Shown: positions 1 to 10,886 of the stretch, piece after piece
How positions within the stretch are numbered: the stretch's first letter is position 1
Layout of the letters: each line of letters starts with the position of its first letter
Assembly (NCBI GenBank): GCA_034406715.1
Contig: CP137864.1
Location: forward strand, 1,054,001-1,118,000
DNA from: Rhodotorula mucilaginosa
Taxonomy: Eukaryota > Basidiomycota > Microbotryomycetes > Sporidiobolales > Sporidiobolaceae
Direction: 5' to 3'
DNA length: 64,000 bases
Translations under genes and position numbers: made by a program
The notes under the pieces: generated by a model
What the model saw: only the letters and a program-made list of their open reading frames with translations
Databases searched by the model: none
Told to the model about the DNA's origin: nothing

Positions 1-979
1 TAGCGCAAAGACGCGCCCGGTTCCCAAGGTGAGTTGAGGCGGACGGTGGCTTCCTTCTTCCTCTCGCGGACCAAACTGAACACGCGCTCCTCTCTCTTTA
101 GGCACCGACATCTCTCGCCAAGCACCCTCTGCTCGCTTCCGCCGAACCGAAATCGATCGCGATCCCTCATCCGGGCATGTCGTACAACCCGGCGCACGAG
201 CACCACCAGGCCCTGCTCGCATCGGCCCTCGACCACTACACGGCCGTCGAAGAGCGCGAAGAGCGCGGACAGGACGCCAAAGACGCGATGGACGAGGCGC
301 GGAAACTCGCGCGCGGCAAAGAGGCGTGGGAGGCGTACGCGGACGAGGTCGGTTCGGGCGAGAGCGACTCGGAACTCATGATTGTCGACCCGGACGCGGC
401 GGCGCACAAAGAGCTCCTGAAGCGGCGGGCGGCCAAGCGCAAGACGAAGCAGCAACGCAACACCAAGCTGCGCGTGACGGCCGAGATGCAGGAGCTGGCG
501 GACCGGCGCGCGATGAAGAAGCGGATCGCGTCCGTCCAGGGGATCAAGGACGTCGAGGCCGACATCCTCGCGTCCAAGACCATGTCCCTCGAAGAGAAGG
601 CGCTCGCGCTCCGCGCACGAAAGCTCCGCCTCTCGGAACGCGGCCTGACTCGCTTCCGGTCTGGACCGGCGCGCGTGCCCGACGCCCCCGTCACGTTCCA
701 ACTCGGCGACGAGCTCGCCGAGAACTTGCGGACATTGCAACCCGAAGGGAACCTGTGGAAGGAGTGGGTCAACAGCGGAATGAGGAGGGGCCGCGTCCCC
801 GTCGAGCGCGCCAACGAGGTCAAGAAGGGCGGCAAGCGCGGAGGCCGCGGTCACGACAAGAACCACAGCATGAAGGAGGTGGAAAAGTGAGTCTGCTCCC
901 CTATCACGTTCCCGGAACGTTTACTGACTTTTGCTTCCCATGCGCACTCAGGTTCGCCTACAAGAACTGGACCGGTTGA
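1..979 (+). CDS. NOP53: NOP53 (GLTSCR2/PICT1 family) 60S ribosome biogenesis factor, 5' partial
   Basis: Nucleolar factor of the Nop53 family, which recruits the exosome helicase Mtr4 to pre-60S particles during 27S/7S rRNA processing (family knowledge). Exons seen: 1-28 (edge), 102-886 and 952-979. The second exon opens in phase 0 and reads through a conserved IPHPGMSYNP...HQALL segment, the family's SYNP-HQ-LL motif, so the ATG at 177 lies inside the protein and is not the start. The rest is a Lys/Arg/Glu-rich helical region, and the gene ends with the family's short basic C-terminus on a tiny last exon. The N-terminal part lies upstream of the window. It converges on the ING gene. Confidence 0.85.
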
Positions 980-1257
980 TGACGATAGAATCGCGCCTTT
1001 TCCTCTTCTCTTTCAGGCTCACTTGGGATGGTTGTACCTCTTGTTGCTCTCTCACTCGCTTTCACCGCATGTTTGTCTGTATCATACGCCAATGTTTTCT
1101 CGCGTCATTCCGCTTCTTTCAGGAGCTGCAAGCTCGCCGTTCTGGAGACAGATTCATCTTATTCAACGACAACAAGGTTTACGAGGAGCTACGCGAAAAC
1201 ACAACACGGCAGAGAGAGGGATGTCGAAGGACGCATGAGGACACGTGCCGCTAACCC

Positions 1258-2780
1258 TCAGCGTTTCCGGCCGCGAGCCTGTTGTGCCCGCATTCGCGGC
1301 TCGCATTGGCTGCAGTACCAAGACCCTTCGGGAGACTCCTTCAAGCCGATGCAGTTCAGGTGGAACCACTCGATCTTGCAGTCGGGCGCGTCGCAGCCGA
1401 TCATCTTCATGACCGAGAGCACGAGTCGTCAGTATCAGGTTTCTTTGGAGTGAAGGTCACGCGAGAATCGCGCGGCGACGCAAGAGATGCGCGAAAGAGG
1501 CAGTACGACGTACCTCTCCGAACGATGGTCGTTGACAGAAGCAATACGGCGTCAGGTCCTCTCCTTCCGCCTCGCCTTCGTACTCGTCCTGCGCCCGCCT
1601 GCTGCCGCCGTCGTCCTGCTCGCGTTTCCGCTTGTTGCCCGCTTGCACCGCCGCCGCCTGCGCCTGGTGGTGCGCCTGCTGCGCCGCCTGCAGCTGCGCG
1701 ATCTGCTGCTGCGTCGCGTATTGCTGCTGGGCGGCAGCTTGTGCTTGCGCGTGCGCGGCGATGCGCAGCTGTTGCGCTTGCATTTGCTGTTGTTGCTGCA
1801 GGAACGCGGCGGTCGTCGCCGAGTGTTGCGGAACTCCAGGTTGAGGAGTACCTGGCGTACCAGGCGATGCGTAGGCGACGTTTTGGAGCCGGGAAGGGCC
1901 GGCGCGACGATTGGCGCTCGCGCCACCGATGGGAGTTCCAGGAGTGCCGGGCGTGCCGGCGTAGTTGTAGCCGGCGGGCAAGCCGTTCTGCCCTGGCGTC
2001 ATTTGCGCAGGCAAGAGAGGAACAGCTCCGGGCATCTTGCGCTCTGCAGACGCGCGTGTCACGTGTCAGGTGTGGGTCAGGCGAACGGGCCAGGAGAGAG
2101 AGGGACGTACTGTCCATTCCGCCCGGGGTACCGGGTTGCGCGATACCAGCCGTGGGGTAAGGGTTGTACCCGCCAGGTTGTGCGGTCATTCCGGCGTAGC
2201 CGGCTGGCGCTCCGTACATCGCTGCCTGCACGGGCGCGGCATTCGTCGGAGCGGTGAAGGCAGGGAGTGTCGGCAAGGGCGGTACGGAAGACGTCAAGAG
2301 TTCGAGCTGGGTTTGCAGGCGGTTCAAGTGACGAGAGAGCTGCGGCGCAAGAGTCAGCAAAGCGAGGCCGAGACTGACGGCTTGACACGAAACTTACCAG
2401 ATTGACCCCTCGCTCGCTCAAGGCCACCTTTTCCTTTGTCGTCGCTTCGGCCTTTTCGAGATCAGCCCTGTGAGGAGATGTACGTCATCAAATTTAGATT
2501 CCGTAGTACGAGACCGCCAGTCCAGGACGCACCTGATCTTTTGGATCGTTGCCTCTTCTTTCGGATTCGGGACGAGGAGGCCCTGTCCGCCAGCCGCGGC
2601 CGGCTTGGCATGCTTCTGGATGTTCTGATCCCGCTGCGACGCCCTCGCGCGCAGGTCCGAGACGCGTCCTTCCTTGTGTCCGATCTCTTCGAGGATGTGG
2701 CACACTTCGGACGGGAGGTTGTCGAGCGAAGAGACAAAGTCGGCGAGCAAGACTGCCGCATCCTCGGTCGCGGCGCTCAT
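1258..2780 (-). CDS. ING-family PHD-finger protein (Yng/ING histone-mark reader)
   Basis: Exons on the minus strand: 2533-2780, 2398-2467, 2111-2339, 1514-2043 and 1258-1404, giving 407 aa. The N-terminus has the ING helical dimerization region, starting MSAATEDAAVLLADF and running through a heptad-like LSRHLNRLQTQLELL. A long Pro/Gly/Gln/Ala-rich linker follows. The C-terminus is a complete C4HC3 PHD finger (YCFCQRPSFGEMIGCD, then CKIEWFHLNC and WYCSQC), split by an intron exactly between GE and MIGC. ING proteins read H3K4me3 and tether NuA4- or Rpd3-type histone acetyltransferase/deacetylase complexes to chromatin (family knowledge). I cannot say which yeast paralogue (Yng1, Yng2 or Pho23) it corresponds to. 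The Gln/Ala tract (about 1610-1800) explains odd Cys-rich antisense ORFs. Confidence 0.88.
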
Positions 2781-3445
2781 CTTGGCCGGCGTGCAAGAGT
2801 TGGATTTCGGTCAAGCTGTGCGTATTACTTCTGGCAGCTCTGCCGCGAGGTCGAGTGACTTGATGAGTCGTGAGTCGGAGGAGCGATGACAAACAGAGGT
2901 GGCGAGCAGCGTCGTCTCTCGGCGCAGGTCACGGTGTTGCAGTCCGTTGCTGTCAATGCGTCTGTACCTGTCTAGCCCGGTCCCTAGACTGCGCGCACGA
3001 CGCTCGTACGGCGATGAGACCGCTTCCCGGACGAGGGAAATTGACGCTTTTGCAATCTGGCAATAGCAGCTGCGGCATTACGACCCTCACCTATTTCCTC
3101 AACTCGAGCTAGGGTCTCGCCGAGAAGACAGACTGTCCGATCAACTACTAGCAGGAATTATGCAACTGTGTGTATCTAGGCTCTACGCTTGCCTGGGAGC
3201 GGGAACTGTCGAAAATTGCAGCAGCTTGGACGAGCGTGCTTCAACTTGAGAGCGGGAACAGCTCGCTCCGTACACAAGTGTAGCTTGCCGAGGTCGGTAG
3301 AGGCAGCCAGCGCAGGGCTCAATCTCAAGGTCGACCAGCCTCGCCCGAACCAGCCCAGCACCTCTCACGGCCGCGTGAGAGAGAGTTCCCCTCCTCTCGT
3401 TTCGGACTCCGCTCGGCAGACGTCCACTCGACCCGCTTGCCAAGC
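2781..3445. promoter_or_regulatory. Divergent intergenic region ING / RPA135
   Basis: About 665 bp between the two start codons, so it should contain both promoters. I see no clear TATA box, repeat, RNA gene or conserved ORF. The part nearest RPA135 (about 3360-3440) is CT-rich, as in many 5' leaders in this window. Confidence 0.5.
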
Positions 3446-6400
3446 ATGCCAGGCGTCGTGAACGCGCCTATACCGGCGCCAGTCGCCGGGCCGTCCAAGT
3501 CGGCAGCCGCGTACAAAGCCCGGACTGGGTTCGCGCCGACTTCGTTCCGGACGCTCGACCGCGAAAAGGCGTTCACCAACCCGTCCTCGGACGGGCACAA
3601 GTATACGGCGCCGCAGGAACTCGTCGCTCCCCACATTCACTCGTTCGATGCCCTGTTCGAGGGCGCACCGCTCGAGAACGGACAGGTCTCGCAGACGGAG
3701 GGGCTGCTCAAGATGGGCGTCGACGACCTGTTGCCCAAGGTCGTCTTTGACCACAAGGAGGACCAGAGCCTCGGACCGCGTGGCAACCGCTTGCAGAGTG
3801 AGTCCAGAGTGGGACCGCAGAGTTTCGCCGGGTCGCTGACCGTCGCGTGTGTTGTCCAGTGCGCGTCATGGAGGTCACGGTGGGCCGCCCGATGGGGCTG
3901 CACAAGGGCGCGCACTCGCGGGAACGGCGCATCTACCCGACAGAGGTGAGTTCCGATTCCCCTTCCGCCTCGTGCGCAAGCTGACCAGAGATTGTCCGAC
4001 AGGCACGTGAACGACTTTCGACCTACGCCGGCCGGATGACGGCCAAGATTGCGTGGTCTGTCAACGGAGGCGCAGAGCAGATCGAGACGCGCGAGCTCGG
4101 AAACTTGCCTATCATGGTCAAGGTGCGTGTGCATCTCGTGAATTCGCCCGTTTTTCTCAGAGTGACTAACCCGGTGCCGTTCACAGTCCGCTCGGTGTCA
4201 CCTCCGCAACCTGCCGCCTTCTCAACTCGTCGCGCACCATGAAGAGGCCGAAGAGATGGGTGGCTACTTCATCATCAACGGAAACGAGCGGTTGATCCGT
4301 TTCCTGATCGTGCCGAGGCGGAATCACGTCACCTCGATCATCCGAAACTCGTTCCAGAATCGAGGCGCCGCCTACACGCCGTACGGTGTCCAGGTCCGAT
4401 CCGTACGGCCGGACCAGACGTCGCAGACCAACACTCTGCACTACCTCTCGAACGGTGGTTCGACTCTGCGGTTCAGCTGGCGCAAATCCGAATACATGGT
4501 CCCGGTCGTCATGATCCTCAAGGCTCTCACGGGCGCGACCGACAAGGAGATCTTCCTCGGCATCCTGCAAAAGGACTTTGACAACACATTCGTCACGGAC
4601 CGTGTCGAGCTGTTGCTCCGCGGCTTCAAGACGTACGGCCTCTACACGCGCGCGCAGTGCCTCGAGTTCCTCGGCGACAAGTTCCGCGTCGTGCTCGGAT
4701 GCCCGGAGGACTGGTCGAACGAGCGCGTTGGCATGCACATGGTCGAGACGATCGTCCTGCCGCATTTGAAGGATCCGCGGGACAAGCTCCGCCTCCTCTT
4801 GTACGTTTCGTCGTTTCTTTTGTCATTTCGGGTTCTCGAGCTAATCAGTCTTGCCTTCGGGAACAGCTTCATGCTTCGCAAGCTGTACGCCCTCGTCGGT
4901 GGCGAATGCTGCGCCGACAACCCCGATTCGCCTCAGCACCAGGAGATCCTCATGCCCGGCTTCCTCTACGGCATCATCCTGAAGGAAAAGTTCGACGAGC
5001 TCTTGACCGGCATCCGAATGCAGATGGTCCAGGACATCCGACGACAGATCCCCGGCACCGACATTACCGACGCCAAGTACATCCAGCGGACGATCCAGCG
5101 AGTGAACGCCGACATCGGCGGCAAGCTCGCGTACTTCCTCGCGACGGGCAACCTCGTGTCGCCTTCCGGTCTCGACTTGCAGCAGGCCTCGGGATACACC
5201 ATCGTCGGCGAGAAGCTCAACTTTACCCGTTACATTTCCCACTTCCGATCGGTCCATCGTGGTGCCTTCTTCGCCGAGCTCAAGACCACGACGGTCCGAA
5301 AGCTGTTGCCCGAAGCGTGGGGTTTCCTCTGCCCTGTCCACACTCCCGATGGCTCGCCCTGCGGTCTGCTCAACCACTTTGCGCACAAGTGTCGCCTCGT
5401 GCACCAGCACCTCAACGTCGACCACGTCCCCGCCCTCCTCTCCTCCCTCGGCATGTTGCAGCCGCTCGACCCGTCGATCGACTCGCGCAAGCACGTCTGC
5501 GTCCAGCTCGACGGTCGCGTCATCGGCTGGGCGTCTCCCAAGCTCGCCAAGCAGCTCGCCGACACCCTCCGTCTCTGGAAGACGGAAGGCCAGCATGACG
5601 TGCCGCTCGACCTCGAGATCGGTCTCGTCCCGCAGTCCAAGGGGGGTCAGTACCCCGGTCTGTACCTCTTTGCCTCGCGGGCCCGCATGATGCGTGACGT
5701 CAAACTCCTCGCGAACGGCAAGCTCGACTCGGTCGGGCCGTTCGAGCAGGTCTACCTCGACATCGCCTGCATGGCGGAGGAGGTCGAGCAGGGCCTGACT
5801 TCGCACATCGAGTACTCGCCGACGCACGTTCTCTCGCTCCTCGCCAACTTGACGCCCTTCTCCGACTACAACCAGTCGCCTCGAAACATGTACCAGTGCC
5901 AGATGTCGAAGCAGACGATGGGTACGCCGTCGACCGCGCTTCAGCACCGAACGGACAACAAGCTGTACCGTTTGCAGACCGGCCAGACTCCGATCGTCCG
6001 ACCAGACTTGCACAACACGTACGGCATGGACGGCTACCCGAACGGTACGAACGCCATTGTCGCCGTCATCTCGTACACCGGTTACGACATGGAGGACGCC
6101 ATGATCCTGAACAAGTCGGCGCACGAGCGCGGATTCGGTCATGGATCGATCTACAAGAGTCACATTGTCGACTTGAAGACCGTGCGCGGCGACAAGGGCT
6201 CTGGCGGTACGCCGGAGGTGCACTTTGGCCTCGGTCCCGACGTCCGCAAGGACGACGAAAAGTGGGCGACGGTCGACACCGACGGTTTGCCGCACATCGG
6301 CACCCGCGTCCAGAGCGGATCGATCCTCGCTGCCTACTACGACCGGACAGCCGGCAAGACCAAGGCGGAGAAGTACAAGGGCGACGAGATCGCGTACATC

Positions 6401-7504
6401 GACGAGGTTCGGTTGATCGGTGCGTGCCACCGACGTCGTTTCTGCCAGCTCAACCGGAAACTGACACGCTCACCCGCAGGCGACGACACGACTGACGGCG
6501 AGGCCAAGAAGCTGCACATCAAGCTGCGCGTGCCGCGTTCGCCCGTCATCGGTGACAAGTTCTCGTCCCGACACGGTCAGAAGGGTGTCTGCTCGCAAAA
6601 GTACCCGATGATCGACATGCCGTTCACCGAGTCGGGCATGCAGCCGGACGTCATCATCAACCCGCACGCTTTCCCGTCCCGAATGACGATCGGCATGTTT
6701 GTCGAGTCGATCGCGGCCAAGGCGGGCGCGCTGCACGGTCTCGCTCAGGACGGCACGCCGTTCAACTTTAGCGAGGACGACACGCCGCTCGAGTACTTTG
6801 GCGAGCAGCTGCGCCAAGCGGGTTACAACTACTACGGCAACGAGCCGATGTACTCGGGCATCACGGGCGAAGAGTTCCAGGCCGACATCTACATCGGCGT
6901 CGTCTACTACCAGCGTCTCCGTCACATGGTCGGCGACAAGTGGCAGGTCCGGACGACCGGTCCGCTCGACCAGCTGACGCGGCAACCCGTCAAGGGTCGC
7001 AAGCGCGGCGGCGGTATCCGTTTCGGAGAGATGGAGCGCGACGCCCTCCTCGCGCACGGAACCAGTTTCCTCCTCCAGGACCGGTTGATGAACTGCTCCG
7101 ACTACTCGACCGCGTGGGTCTGCCGCGAGTGCGGCTCGATGGTCTCGCTCGGGTACGACCAGGTCGCGCTCGCGTCCGCGATCGACCACGCCGGTCAGGC
7201 CGGCCAACCCGAGTTGTCGAGCGGTCCCGGCGGCGAGTACTGCCGCGTTTGCCGCGCCAAGGCGATCGAGGACTACGAAGAGGCGCAGCTCAAGGAGGAG
7301 CAGGGCCTGAACAACGGCGCTTCGGCCGCCAAGAAGGCAAAGCGGAGCAACGGCGTCGAGTCGACGAGCTTGTCGTTCGCTCGCGACCGCGTCGAACGCG
7401 TCCAGGGCGGCGAGCTCGACGTCGTCGCGGTACCCTTCGTGTTCCGGCTGCTGGTCGCTGAACTCGCGGCCATGGGTATCCAGGTCTCTGTCGGAGTCGA
7501 ATAG
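3446..7504 (+). CDS. RPA135: DNA-directed RNA polymerase I subunit RPA2 (RPA135)
   Basis: Second-largest subunit of RNA polymerase I, which transcribes the 35S rRNA precursor in the nucleolus. Exons: 3446-3797, 3860-3945, 4003-4122, 4187-4800, 4867-6419 and 6480-7504, giving 1249 aa (yeast Rpa135 is 1203). Pol I-type signatures run throughout: FRTLDREKAFTNP near the N-terminus, GLLNHFAHKCR, NMYQCQMSKQTMGTP, GYDMEDAMILNKSA, GDKFSSRHGQKGVCS and the hybrid-binding MTIGMFVES region. A C-terminal zinc site (CRECG ... CRVCRAK) follows. The start is the ATG at 3446, since the upstream in-frame TTG is not a start. Introns 4 and 5 (66 and 60 nt) are multiples of three without stops, so a naive ORF reads through them. 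Confidence 0.97.
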
Positions 7505-7729
7505 AAGCCCCGAGCGTTTGCATCATTACTCTCTGCATTGTATCCTTTTCTTTCCTCGCACGAGATATTGAAACTTTGGAGTGGAAGACAGAAAGGCAAG
7601 AACAAGTACGACAAGCACGAGACAAGATTGGTAGGTAGAAGTATCCGGGCTGGGGCTGAAGAAGAGGCAACGGAAGGAACGAAAGGAAAGGGATTGATTT
7701 CGGCTGCAACCGAAAGATCGACGGGCCGT

Positions 7730-8994
7730 TCAGTCAATCGCGATCGAGCGACCGGCTTCGTCGCTCCGGCGCTTTTTTCGCGGTGCCTCGCCGACTCCGT
7801 CCGCGTCAGTAGAGGGCAGCAGGAGGGTGTTTTCCTGTCCCGCGAGATCGACCTCCGCGCTTCCAAGCTGGTCGCGCAAACAGAAACTCGTAGCGTCCGT
7901 GTCGCCAAACGCCGATGACGTCGCTTCGACGGCCCCAAGAAGAGGTGGAGAAAGGAGGGGCAGGGGCGGCGAGACCGGACGAGGGGGCGTGCACGGCGCG
8001 GCGGCGGTCAAGGTAGACGTGGGAGGTGGACGAGTCGGAGTCGTCGAAGTGGGGACCGAGGCTGGTGGTGCTCCGGGCGCAGTCGTTGGATCCGTCATGG
8101 TGGCGAGGAGCGAGCTGGAACGCGATCGGGCTTCAGGTCGAAGTGGCGCCGTGTTCTCCTTGTCGATTGGCATCGCCTGTTCGCTGCCGTCGACGTTGGT
8201 GCTGCTTCCGGCTGGAGAGGCTACGGGACCATCGTTCGCCGTCATCGACGCCATCGAGACATCACCCGCCTCTTCTTCGTCATCCTGGTAGAAAGACCAA
8301 TCTGTTTGCGCGCACGGAAGTGGCGTCAAAAGGGAGCTTCTTTGAAAGACAATTCGCATAGACACTTACTAGGAGGAGGCTCGTCTTCCGCTCGCGAGAC
8401 GACTCGTGCTATTCTCGGCGAACCAGTCCGGCGCGGACTCGGCGGCGGCGGCATCATGTGCGCTCTCTCGGCGACAAAGTGCGCCGCGCTGAGGGACGAC
8501 GTCGACGTCTTCTTGCGCGGCCGCGGCGATGGCTCGGCGGCCGTTCCGGGACGGCTCGCGACGGCCACGAAGGCGTCGTACAGCCTGCGGGGCGAACTGC
8601 CCAACGCGAGCGCTTCTTGTTCGTCGTCGTCATCTTCGTCCGCGCGGTCGGTCGCGTCCTTGTTAGACACAAGGTCCTGTGTCTCGTCCTCCTGCATCAT
8701 CAGGCGCGCCTTTGGAGACGATCTCGGTCCGCTTGACGCGTCGCGACTCGGCGGCGCTTCGAACAAGGTGGCGAGGGGCCTCGGCTCGGGGCGCTGCTGC
8801 AGGGCGGTCGCGGCTGCCGAAGTCGAAGCAGTCAAGAACGGACTCGGCAAGAGCGACATGTCCCTCAGCTGGAGCGGGAGCGCGGGCTTTGGCTTTCGTG
8901 GCGAGGACGACGAGTTGACGCGGACGAGGAAGGGCTCGATCGGGAGGGCAGCAAGCGGTTGACGGGGTATAGGCCGGGTCTCGTACGGCGACAT
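7730..8994 (-). CDS. Orphan disordered protein with KEN box and multiple CDK-type sites
   Basis: Exons 8370-8994 and 7730-8301, giving 398 aa. I do not recognise the family. The protein is low-complexity and Ser/Pro/Ala/Asp-rich with acidic patches, no membrane segment and a basic PRKKRR-type stretch near the C-terminus that could be a nuclear localization signal. It contains a KEN tripeptide (DKENTAPL), candidate RxxL sequences (RQPL, RPLA) and several full S-P-x-K/R sites (SPRK, SPRR twice). That combination is typical of APC/C substrates but could arise by chance in a 400-residue disordered protein. The start is the first ATG with good phase. The 68-nt intron joins ...EPPP to NWSFYQDDEEE, the most ordered-looking segment. 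Confidence 0.6.
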
Positions 8995-9228
8995 CGCCCC
9001 CCTCTCCCAAAGGCAGCTATAGTCCTGACTCGAGACGACTCGGGGACGCCATGCTGAGGTTGAGCGACGAAATGTCAACCCGTTGTATTCCTTAAGCATT
9101 TGTATTTACGAGTAAGGCGTGATTACAATTGGCTGCGATTTCCGCGAGCCCCACTTCCGCCGGCCGAACGTGAGTCGTCATCTCCGAGACCTGCTCTATA
9201 CTGCTATAGGCGATTCCAGACAGTGAGG

Positions 9229-10294
9229 ATGGCACTCGCACCGCAATTTGCAACTCACCGCATCGCAGGTCGCGCAACCGCAGCGCATGTCCTCGAACTC
9301 TACCTCGACATCATCTGCCCCTTCAGCCGCACCCAGCTCCAGGGCGTCCGCGAGCACGTCCTGCCCTTTGCCGAAGCCAATCCAGAAGCCTTGACCGTAA
9401 TCATCCGCCAGGTACGCAGCCCTGGGCCCGAGGAGGCGACGACCTCAGCTGACTGACTGTCATCGCTCTCCACCGACCGCCATGCGGCGCAGGTCCCGCA
9501 AGCATGGCACTCTTCGGCGACCTTGGTCCACGAGGCTGCACTCGGCGTTTCTCGCGCCCTGATGGACTCGGGCAAAGTCCAGACTTGGGCCGAAGCAGGT
9601 CCGCAATGGCGGGACTTTTTCTACAAACTCATCGACGAGCAAGAGGTGCGCGGACGTCCGTTTAACAGCTCATTCAACGCGAGGTCGCTGATTGGAACCT
9701 GACCCGTGCCTTTGCGCGATGGCGCAGGCCTTCCACGACGAGCCGTGCGCCGTCGAGACGCCGAATCAGACGCGCGAGAGGCTCGCAAACTACGCCGAGG
9801 CGGTCGGAGTGGACCGCAAGGCCTTCCTCCAAGCCGTCAAGGTCGGCAAGGGTAACGCAGGCACTTCGGTGAGTCGCGCGCGTGCTATCCTCTTCGAGCG
9901 AGCTGGCTGCGCATCGACGGGTTTGAAGCGATTCCCAGCTATGCGGAAGCGTGCTAAGTTGCGATCACATGACTCGCCTCAGGTTACTTCCGACCTGAAG
10001 TTGCAGATCAAGTTCCACCGCATGCGCGGCATTCACGTCACACCGACTGTTGCGCTCGAGTGAGTGCGAGGCCTCCGCAGCTGCCACCGCAGCAGCGGGT
10101 TCTTCCCGCTGCGGCCTTTCGAACGGTTGGGTTGAAACGGCGTGCTTGCGCAACTGACAAAGCTCTCTCTACGCTCTCTATTCTTTTGACTGCGCAGCGG
10201 ACTGGTCGAGCCTTCGATCTCGTCCAGCTTCTCGGGAGACGACTGGCGCAAGTTCCTCGAGGAGAAGGTCCTCCCCGCCGACTCGAAGGTGTGA
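9229..10294 (+). CDS. DsbA/GST-kappa-like thioredoxin-fold protein
   Basis: Exons 9229-9411, 9493-9645, 9728-9868, 9983-10059 and 10198-10294, giving 216 aa. The first strand of a thioredoxin fold carries YLDIICPFSRTQLQ: a CPFS site instead of the CxxC of disulfide oxidoreductases, as in GST-kappa and 2-hydroxychromene-2-carboxylate isomerase relatives. The cis-Pro region reads HVTPTVALD. There is no signal peptide, so it is probably cytosolic or mitochondrial. Family membership is supported by the fold motifs; the substrate is unknown. All introns are 60-140 nt with standard sites. Confidence 0.75.
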
Positions 10295-10886
10295 ATGGCC
10301 GACATCAGGCGCCCTTTCGGCGTAATTCTTCACGTTGTGCATATGCTTTGGAATGTACAAATGCTCTGTGCATGAGCTAGACGGCGTGCGAGTCGTCGTC
10401 TTGACTGAGACCCAAGAACTGCTTCCCTTCCGAAATCTGAGCGTTCTTCCCGTTCCCCCAGCTGGTACGCGTTGTCCTGATTGCGATCCTCCTCTGTACA
10501 CCCTCACTGTGAACTCATGTCGGCTTCTCTTTGACCCGCACGGATACGGTTCGAAAATGAGAGGATGCAGGAGATGACGAGGGAAAAAAAAGAGCTTGTA
10601 ACCGAGAACGAAAGAGGGGGGTTTTAGAACCGGCTAGCACCGCCCTCCGACATATAGGTGTTTAATCGGTCTACGGGGGGGAGGGGAAATGTAACGAATC
10701 GAAAGACAGATCCGAGGCATGGAAACGAGAGGAGAGGGAGGGAGACGGAGAGGGTGGGGTGGGGGTGGAGCCTGCTGCTACCGCTGCATTGGGGCTGAGC
10801 GCATGGCGTGTATAAAGAATAGAAAGGAGCAAGAGAGGAGGCGGAAAGAACGAAGGGAGGGAAGGGTCGCGAAAGAAAGAACCCGC
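10295..10886. other. Convergent intergenic gap without recognizable gene
   Basis: About 590 bp between the stop codons of the thioredoxin-fold gene and the GH16 gene. The plus strand is purine-rich at about 10700-10870 (GGAG/GAAAG runs). A 78-codon plus ORF near 10344 has no family features and I do not call it. Confidence 0.5.

Noticed and set aside
177-890. NOP53 as a complete gene starting at the ATG at 177
   Set aside because: Conserved residues and an open exon extend upstream to 102, with a spliced exon before it.
1632-1844. Extremely Cys/Ala-rich small ORF
   Set aside because: It is the antisense reading of the CAG-rich Gln/Ala tract of the ING gene.
4841-6430. Minus-strand ORF of 529 codons opposite RPA135
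   Set aside because: It is the antisense shadow of a highly conserved coding exon; the composition is driven by third-position GC bias and no family motif is present.
10344-10577. 78-codon plus ORF downstream of the thioredoxin-fold gene
   Set aside because: No conserved motif, no promoter-like leader, and it lies where a 3' UTR is expected.
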